A stretch of DNA of 11,543 bases from Verrucomicrobia bacterium UBA4286. GTDB lineage: Bacteria > Verrucomicrobiota > Kiritimatiellia > RFP12 > UBA1067. How positions within the stretch are numbered: the stretch's first letter is position 1; every line of letters starts with the position of its first letter. The stretch is taken from NCBI GenBank assembly GCA_002395905.1, contig DGVK01000087.1, positions 1-11,543 on the forward strand, read 5' to 3'. Below are positions 7,604 to 11,543 of the stretch, one piece after another. The notes below the pieces were generated by a model. It had not been told where the DNA came from. It worked only from the letters and a program-made list of their open reading frames with translations, and searched no databases. A program made the translations under genes and the position numbers.

Positions 7604-7618
7604 AAGGGTCAGACCCTT
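7604..7618. repeat. REP-like palindrome at the junction of the two transposase remnants
   Basis: aagggt cag accctt is a perfect 6-base stem with a 3-base loop. It lies 35 bases beyond the stop codon of the Y1 transposase gene and marks the point where the IS4 fragment stops. Short palindromes flanking RAYT-type genes are their known substrates, so this may be the cognate REP end. Single copy in the window. Confidence 0.5.
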
Positions 7619-7653
7619 CTGTATAAGATTAACTGTATATGATGTGTCTGCAT

Positions 7654-8727
7654 TCATGCCAGAACATCCTTCCCCTTACGCAGAAGCCTGTAGCGCTGCA
7701 GCGGCGACTTGGGCTTCTTGGGCAGGGTCTGCGCGATGTAACCCTGCGCCATCAGCGGATTCAGGTAGGCCCTGGACAGCCAGGGCTGGCTCGAAATACC
7801 CAGCTCCGACGCCAGCTCACTCCTGCTCCTCTCCCCCGACGCGAGGATCGCCAGAATCCTTGTCGCCGTCTCGCTGTTTCCCTCCTCCAGGGACAGCTCG
7901 CGCTTCCGCGGCACCAGACACTTCTCCGCGAGGACGGAAGGAGCCCTCTGCATCTCCTTTTCCCGATCCGCCTTCTTCCCCTTCCCGGACCCGAACATGC
8001 CGAACAGCCAGTCCACGATCCCGCCGCGCCCAACCGCATCGTCTATCTCGCCGAGCCGTGCGCGGATCGCCGCCCTGTGCCGCTCGACAATTTCGCCCCA
8101 CTCGTCCGCGACTCCTTCGTAGATGAACCTGTACATGCCCCTCGCGTGCTCGTCGCCAGCCATCGCCGCCGCCCAGCTGCACCACTTGTACTCCGCCGGA
8201 TCGCGGCAGATCCCGGCCTCCGCCGGATTGCAGTCGACGTATGCCGCCTGTGCGCTCATGTCCCCAACAGTCGGATTCGACCGCTTGTCGTAGAACCTCC
8301 CCTCCCAGATGGTCCCCGCATGACCCCGCCGCGAGTTGAACGACATCGTCATGTTCTGCTTGAGAGTCTTCATGAACTCGCTTGGATGGAACATCCGCCG
8401 CGCGTACGCCGCAAGCAGTCTGCGGAAATCCATACCCGCAACCGGACCGCCGAAACTCGCCCTTGCTTTGTCGTCCTCCCCCCTCAGCACCTTCCATTCC
8501 CCCAGCGCCTCGGCAAGCCTCGCCCCGCGGTACAGCGCGTTCACCCTCGCAAGGATCTCCTCCTCGGACAGTTCGCGCGCGTCGTCAAGGTAGATGAAGA
8601 CATGGATGTGGTTCGATATGCAGCAATACGCCCAAACCCTCACGCACGAGAAGAACTCGACCCGCATCAGCAAGTCGACAAACTGGTCCTTCTCGTCGTC
8701 ATCAAAGAAAAACGCCCTGTGCGCCAC
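7654..8727 (-). CDS. RAYT-type Y1 (HUH) transposase with C-terminal winged helix; N-terminus truncated
   Basis: A single-strand DNA transposase of the Y1_Tnp/REP-associated class. Visible: the HUH motif H40-I-H42 in SNHIHVF, and YVDCNPAEAGICRDPAEYKW (residues 163-182), the segment that in RAYTs reads YIxxNPVRAG and likely includes the active-site tyrosine. Residues ~285-357 form a separate DNA-binding unit (ILAILASGERSRSELASELG, then a helix, then KKPKSPLQRYRL), like the winged helix at the end of some RecG/Fic-type proteins. A linker rich in charged residues joins the two. The usual start of the family (MxRxxR ... YHVTSR) is missing: reading upstream from the GTG at 8727 one finds only VSR before a TAA eight codons back (8749-8751). 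The gene is thus probably inactive or expressed only by coupling. It ends next to a REP-like palindrome. Confidence 0.8.
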   Translation of the reverse strand: MAHRAFFFDDDEKDQFVDLLMRVEFFSCVRVWAYCCISNHIHVFIYLDDARELSEEEILARVNALYRGARLAEALGEWKVLRGEDDKARASFGGPVAGMDFRRLLAAYARRMFHPSEFMKTLKQNMTMSFNSRRGHAGTIWEGRFYDKRSNPTVGDMSAQAAYVDCNPAEAGICRDPAEYKWCSWAAAMAGDEHARGMYRFIYEGVADEWGEIVERHRAAIRARLGEIDDAVGRGGIVDWLFGMFGSGKGKKADREKEMQRAPSVLAEKCLVPRKRELSLEEGNSETATRILAILASGERSRSELASELGISSQPWLSRAYLNPLMAQGYIAQTLPKKPKSPLQRYRLLRKGKDVLA

Positions 8728-8758
8728 CCTTGAGACAGGGGGTGTAATTTATCCTTTA

Positions 8759-9304
8759 TCAGAATTCACGATTTGTGGCGTATGGAATGCCAAGTTCATC
8801 GGACACTCTCAAGTATGTATCAAACTCCATCTCATCGTAGCAGCAAAAGCGCACAAGAATGGATGTTTCATGTTCCTTGAGCCATGCCGACACCGTGGAG
8901 AGCGCAATGCGTGTCGCTGGTTCAAGCGGGTAACCGTAAACACCTGTGGAGATGCAGCAAAAGGCAATAGACTTGCACTTATACGCTACCGTCTCGTCAA
9001 GGCAATTGCTGTAGCACTTTGCCAGTATCTCTGATTCGTTCATATCACCGCCCTGCCAAATTGGTCCTACGGTATGGATAATGTGCTTGGCTGGCAAGGC
9101 AAACCCCGGCGATTCGATTGCTTCGCCAGGCTGGCACATGCATCCAAGATCATGAAAATACCAGTAGAGTTCTGGACCCGCAGCATCGTGAATTGCGCCA
9201 TCCACTCCGCCGCCGCCGAGAAGTGTTACGTTTGCAGCGTTGACAATGGCGTCGACTTCCTGAAGGACTACGCTATCATGAAAGATCTCAATTCTTGACA
9301 TCAT
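8759..9304 (-). CDS. Macrodomain protein, probable ADP-ribose / O-acetyl-ADP-ribose hydrolase (YmdB/MacroD-like)
   Basis: A single macrodomain of 181 residues, close to E. coli YmdB (177). Signatures: VDAIVNAANVTLLGGGGVDG (17-36; Asn22 and Asn25 in NAAN and Asp35 in GGVDG are typical binding/catalytic residues), then AIHDAAGPEL, HIIHTVGPIW (74-83), and the phosphate-binding loop CISTGVYGYP (117-126). MacroD-type enzymes remove ADP-ribose from acidic residues or deacetylate OAADPr; which one applies here is not decided by sequence. Two consecutive ATGs (9304, 9301) share a Shine-Dalgarno (aaagga). It starts 10 bases after the preceding gene's stop and is the last gene of a four-gene operon led by an ADP-ribosylglycohydrolase. 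It is more A+T-rich than the left half of the window. Confidence 0.93.
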   Translation of the reverse strand: MMSRIEIFHDSVVLQEVDAIVNAANVTLLGGGGVDGAIHDAAGPELYWYFHDLGCMCQPGEAIESPGFALPAKHIIHTVGPIWQGGDMNESEILAKCYSNCLDETVAYKCKSIAFCCISTGVYGYPLEPATRIALSTVSAWLKEHETSILVRFCCYDEMEFDTYLRVSDELGIPYATNREF

Positions 9305-9314
9305 GTTTTTCCTT

Positions 9315-9767
9315 TCATTGAGCTGTTTCTATATTTATTGCGTCGAGACATCTTTGAAGCGTTGGACGGCTAATATGTATAGGGGTTGTTGTCCCTACAA
9401 ATATACAGAGATCTGTTACCGCCTCGTTCTCAAGAGCCAATTCAACCACTCTTTGGAGTCGCATGAGAAGTCCCACACACATAAGCTTCTGTGCCATTGT
9501 ATCGGTAGTGCCAACCAAAATAGAAGTAGATTCGTTTTGTCTCGTGAGAATCGTGGGGATTCGTCCACCGTCGCATAACTCTCTAAGTCTATTAAGTGGC
9601 ACCAAAACATATACGGTGCACAAATTGCGAATGGCAGCACAGAATGAAGGCACCACTTTGTCTTTCATGGACAAATCCCCCTCCAATAGAGAATTTATTA
9701 TGTTCGTAAACGCTTCAGGCGGTTTCGCCTGAAACCTTCCACCCAATCGTTTAGCTTCTTCCTTCAT
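9315..9767 (-). CDS. Small protein of unknown function, faintly SseB-like
   Basis: 150 residues from ATG 9767. I prefer this start to the TTG at 9785 because gaaaggg lies at the right distance upstream and the TTG start would overlap the previous gene. There is no signal peptide or membrane segment. The predicted order is helix (EAFTNIINSLLEGDL, 18-32), strand (VYVLVPL, 53-59), strand (IPTILT, 70-75), strand (TSILVGTTD, 81-89), amphipathic helix (LQRVVELALENEAV, 104-117), strand (LCIFVG, 120-125), then PIHISRPTLQRCLDAI. This order, with the ending 'I-I-R-L--LD', recalls the SseB N-terminal domain, but no residue is diagnostic. It lies 14 bases after the membrane-protein gene and 10 before the macrodomain gene, so it is co-transcribed with ADP-ribose hydrolases. 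Function unknown. Confidence 0.75.
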   Translation of the reverse strand: MKEEAKRLGGRFQAKPPEAFTNIINSLLEGDLSMKDKVVPSFCAAIRNLCTVYVLVPLNRLRELCDGGRIPTILTRQNESTSILVGTTDTMAQKLMCVGLLMRLQRVVELALENEAVTDLCIFVGTTTPIHISRPTLQRCLDAINIETAQ

Positions 9768-9781
9768 AATTGAACCCTTTC

Positions 9782-10222
9782 TCAAAGTCTGTACGAATCA
9801 GAGATATCGTCACTGCATTCTTCCTTAAAATCGGCACGAATTAAAAATATCGTAATTGGCGCAAAAAGACCGAGAACAAGAAACTTAAAAAGGCTGCGAC
9901 CAAATTCTATTCCAAGTGCCGTTGCAAGATTGAAAGAGGGGTCATTGCCTTTGCGATCTTGAGGACGCATGTTAAGAAACGCATAGATGACAAGCAGCAC
10001 CAAGAATAACAGTGCAGACAACACAGACAACGTTACTGCTGCGCCCAACCAACCTACTCTATCAAAATAATCATTAAAATAATTATTAAAATGCCGATAG
10101 TCCATGAATAACCATGGTATTACAAGCACATAAAGCGGCAATGCCGAACAAAGAATGATTAGCCTTTCCATGACCGGATGTTGGACATACGCCAGTCGTT
10201 TAGATTTGAGCCGACTCCTCAT
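9782..10222 (-). CDS. Three-helix membrane protein, unknown function
   Basis: 146 residues with three hydrophobic segments: ~19-40 (RLIILCSALPLYVLVIPWLF), ~58-83 (WLGAAVTLSVLSALLFLVLL and following) and ~109-128 (SLFKFLVLGLFAPITIFLIR). The basic start (MRSRLKSKR) suggests a cytoplasmic N-terminus and the acidic tail (DFKEECSDDISD) would then face outward. No family recognised. The start is secured by a perfect Shine-Dalgarno, taaggaggt, at 10226-10234, the strongest in the window. It begins 20 bases after the ADP-ribosylglycohydrolase stop and is followed by two short-gap genes. Visibly A+T-rich. A membrane anchor or effector for the ADP-ribose operon is possible, but that is inference from position only. 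Confidence 0.8.
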   Translation of the reverse strand: MRSRLKSKRLAYVQHPVMERLIILCSALPLYVLVIPWLFMDYRHFNNYFNDYFDRVGWLGAAVTLSVLSALLFLVLLVIYAFLNMRPQDRKGNDPSFNLATALGIEFGRSLFKFLVLGLFAPITIFLIRADFKEECSDDISDSYRL

Positions 10223-10225
10223 TTT

Positions 10226-10234
10226 ACCTCCTTA
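10226..10234 (-). promoter_or_regulatory. Strong Shine-Dalgarno for the membrane-protein gene
   Basis: Minus-strand taaggaggt ends 3 bases before ATG 10222. It contrasts with carA and pyrG, whose starts have little or no such site. Confidence 0.8.
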
Positions 10235-10242
10235 CGAGTTGT

Positions 10243-11034
10243 TTAGCCTTTTATCAGCCGTTCGGCACGAATAAACACTTTTTCAAGAAATGTGTCAAGA
10301 TAGTACATTACCATGTGGCGGATGTCGTCTGGAACGCCGTAGTACGCTCCAGCAACCGCGCCCGTTATCGCCGCAATAGTATCTGAATCTCCGCCGATTG
10401 ACACAGCATTGCGAATCGCATCTTCAAATGAAACCGACTCGAAAAATGATTCCAGCGCCTGGGGTACGGAACCCTGGCACGACACGTCAAAATCGTATGT
10501 TGGCCGTATCTCGTCCAGCGAGAAATCCATCTTATAATAGTTTTCTTCTACATGACGGCGTATCTCATCTTTGGGCGTTCCTGTTCTCGCAAGATATACG
10601 CATGAAGCTGTAGCAGCTGCACCTTTCAACCCTTCTGGATGATTGTGAGTAACTGATGTAACGGCATTTGACAACATTATGGCTTCTTCGACCGAATTGG
10701 CCGCCCATCCACATGCACTCACCCTCATCGCCGCACCATTGCCCCAACTGTTGTAGGGTTGCGGATCTTCTGAGTTGAGCCACTCGTCAAATCTTCCGCC
10801 ATAGCCAGCATATGGGAAGCGTTTCCCGAATTCCTTCATTTTCGCGATGGCAAGTGTGGACACATCTCCGCCTTTCTTCTTCCAATCTGCCAATGCCGCT
10901 GCCACGGCAACGGTCATAACACTGTCGTCCGTGAACGTACATTTGTCAGGATCAAAAAGTTCAAAATCCTTTGACTTAAAGTAAACCCACTCATACTTTG
11001 AACCAACAACATCACCCACGATTGCACCTATCAT
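10243..11034 (-). CDS. ADP-ribosylglycohydrolase family protein (ARH/DraG)
   Basis: 263 residues, the usual size for the short bacterial ARH class; removes ADP-ribose from modified proteins or small substrates using two divalent metals. Motifs: GAIVGDVVGSKYEW (3-16), the metal ligands TDDS (Thr35-Asp36-Asp37), NSWGNGAAMRVS, SNAVTSVTHNHPEG, and near the C-terminus SIGGDSDTIAAITGAVAG (212-229), where Asp216, Asp218 and Thr219 complete the metal site. All key residues are present, so it should be active. The ATG at 11034 follows an aaaaggaaaac site. It is the first gene of a minus-strand operon with a membrane protein, an unknown protein and a macrodomain. No nitrogenase or DraT is seen, so a DraG role in nitrogenase control is unlikely from context. 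Substrate unknown. Confidence 0.94.
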   Translation of the reverse strand: MIGAIVGDVVGSKYEWVYFKSKDFELFDPDKCTFTDDSVMTVAVAAALADWKKKGGDVSTLAIAKMKEFGKRFPYAGYGGRFDEWLNSEDPQPYNSWGNGAAMRVSACGWAANSVEEAIMLSNAVTSVTHNHPEGLKGAAATASCVYLARTGTPKDEIRRHVEENYYKMDFSLDEIRPTYDFDVSCQGSVPQALESFFESVSFEDAIRNAVSIGGDSDTIAAITGAVAGAYYGVPDDIRHMVMYYLDTFLEKVFIRAERLIKG

Positions 11035-11084
11035 TCTCGTTTTCCTTTTCCTGTTACCTGCTTAAAAATGCAAATCATTTCGCC

Positions 11085-11390
11085 GATTGCCCCATAACTG
11101 CGAGCATCTCCCGTCATGACCGCGAAAAATGCGCGAATTGGCGACGGCCAATGGAACGAGATGTCGGAAAACTGGGGTACAGAGGGTTTGTCGGCATAGC
11201 GAACCTGCAGGGTTCCTTGAAGCGCGGCGTGATTGCGCGGGAGTTCTTCATCGCCGCACCGTCGGGCGAGACGAGGGACGAGACCATGATCGCGCCCACG
11301 AGAATGCTCGTGAAGAAGGTGCCCGCCCCGGTTCCAGGTCGACAGGCGGCCGGTATGAGGAAAGTGGATTGTTCATTTTTTGCTTATCGA
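11085..11390 (+). pseudogene. Probable gene fragment, unidentified
   Basis: One plus-strand frame is open from about 11085 to the window end and looks coding from ~11120 to 11340. It reads REKCANWRRPMERDVGKLGY, then RGFVGIANLQGSLKRGV, then IAREFFIAAPSGETRDET, then MIAPTRMLVKKVP, with mostly G or C at third codon positions. An ATG is available at 11151. It is not recognised, and the last part (after ~11460) is only the antisense of the tRNA. It is probably a remnant left beside the tRNA. The minus strand has a competing 61-codon frame over the same bases, so direction is uncertain. I see no gene or clear promoter in 11035-11085 or 11390-11466; the latter has the direct repeat cgacactgg twice (near 11409 and 11445). 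Confidence 0.28.
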
Positions 11391-11466
11391 CCTTTCCTTC
11401 ATGGACTCGACACTGGCACAATTCTCCTCGTCAGTCGTTCTCCGACACTGGAACTCCATCTTCAGA

Positions 11467-11543
<77 letters not shown>

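Noticed and set aside
7603..8126. Continuation of the IS4-type fragment into a 229-codon protein
   Set aside because: After ~7600 the frame runs antisense through the Y1 transposase and is Pro/Ser/Arg-rich; the fusion is accidental.
7639..8733. Long plus-strand open frame (364 codons)
   Set aside because: It is the antisense shadow of the Y1 transposase gene, which has clear HUH and winged-helix motifs; the plus-strand product is Pro/Arg-rich without domains.
10243..11034. DraG acting on nitrogenase
   Set aside because: The family is right, but no nif genes or DraT are present and the operon partner is a macrodomain, so that substrate is not supported.

Overview
The window reads as a chromosomal segment from an uncultured-type bacterium, most probably of the PVC group (Kiritimatiellota/Lentisphaerota-like). 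That assignment is an inference. It rests on the long Bacteroidetes/PVC-style C-terminus of PurF, a Y1 (RAYT-type) transposase carrying an extra winged helix, and dense short interspersed repeats. No marker gene fixes the taxon.

Left part (1-6685, + strand, G+C-rich): a tight nucleotide-biosynthesis operon, purF (3' part only), carA, pyrG, carB. Spacings are a 17-base overlap, a 22-base gap and a 4-base ATGA overlap. All four products use, or belong to enzymes that use, glutamine amide nitrogen: PurF (5-phosphoribosylamine), CarA/CarB (carbamoyl phosphate for pyrimidines and arginine) and PyrG (CTP). The most striking feature is that these conserved enzymes carry in-frame, repeat-derived peptide insertions. 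One palindromic repeat family, with arms built from a 9-base unit ending in caggatt, sits in purF, pyrG and carB. It is read in the same frame each time and always falls in a variable loop. purF has a second, different tandem insert, and carA has a short CTAG-rich hairpin insert. This resembles the protein-coding palindromic elements known from Rickettsia.

Middle part (6686-8760): a scar zone. It holds a nested inverted repeat after carB, a decayed minus-strand gene of unknown function broken over several frames, a 16-base perfect palindrome, a short interspersed repeat, and the first ~55 codons of an IS4-type (DUF4372) transposase whose start codon lies in a large hairpin. The IS4 fragment stops at a REP-like palindrome, next to a 5'-truncated RAYT-type Y1 transposase fused to a winged helix.

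Right part (8759-11034, - strand, visibly more A+T-rich): a compact four-gene operon. In transcription order it encodes an ADP-ribosylglycohydrolase (ARH/DraG family), a three-helix membrane protein, a small alpha/beta protein faintly like SseB, and a macrodomain hydrolase. Two ADP-ribose-removing enzymes bracketing a membrane protein and an unknown protein suggest a module that reverses ADP-ribosylation. No ADP-ribosyltransferase is visible here.

Right edge (11035-11543): an open frame that looks like a gene fragment, then a complete tRNA-Pro(TGG) on the - strand with encoded CCA.
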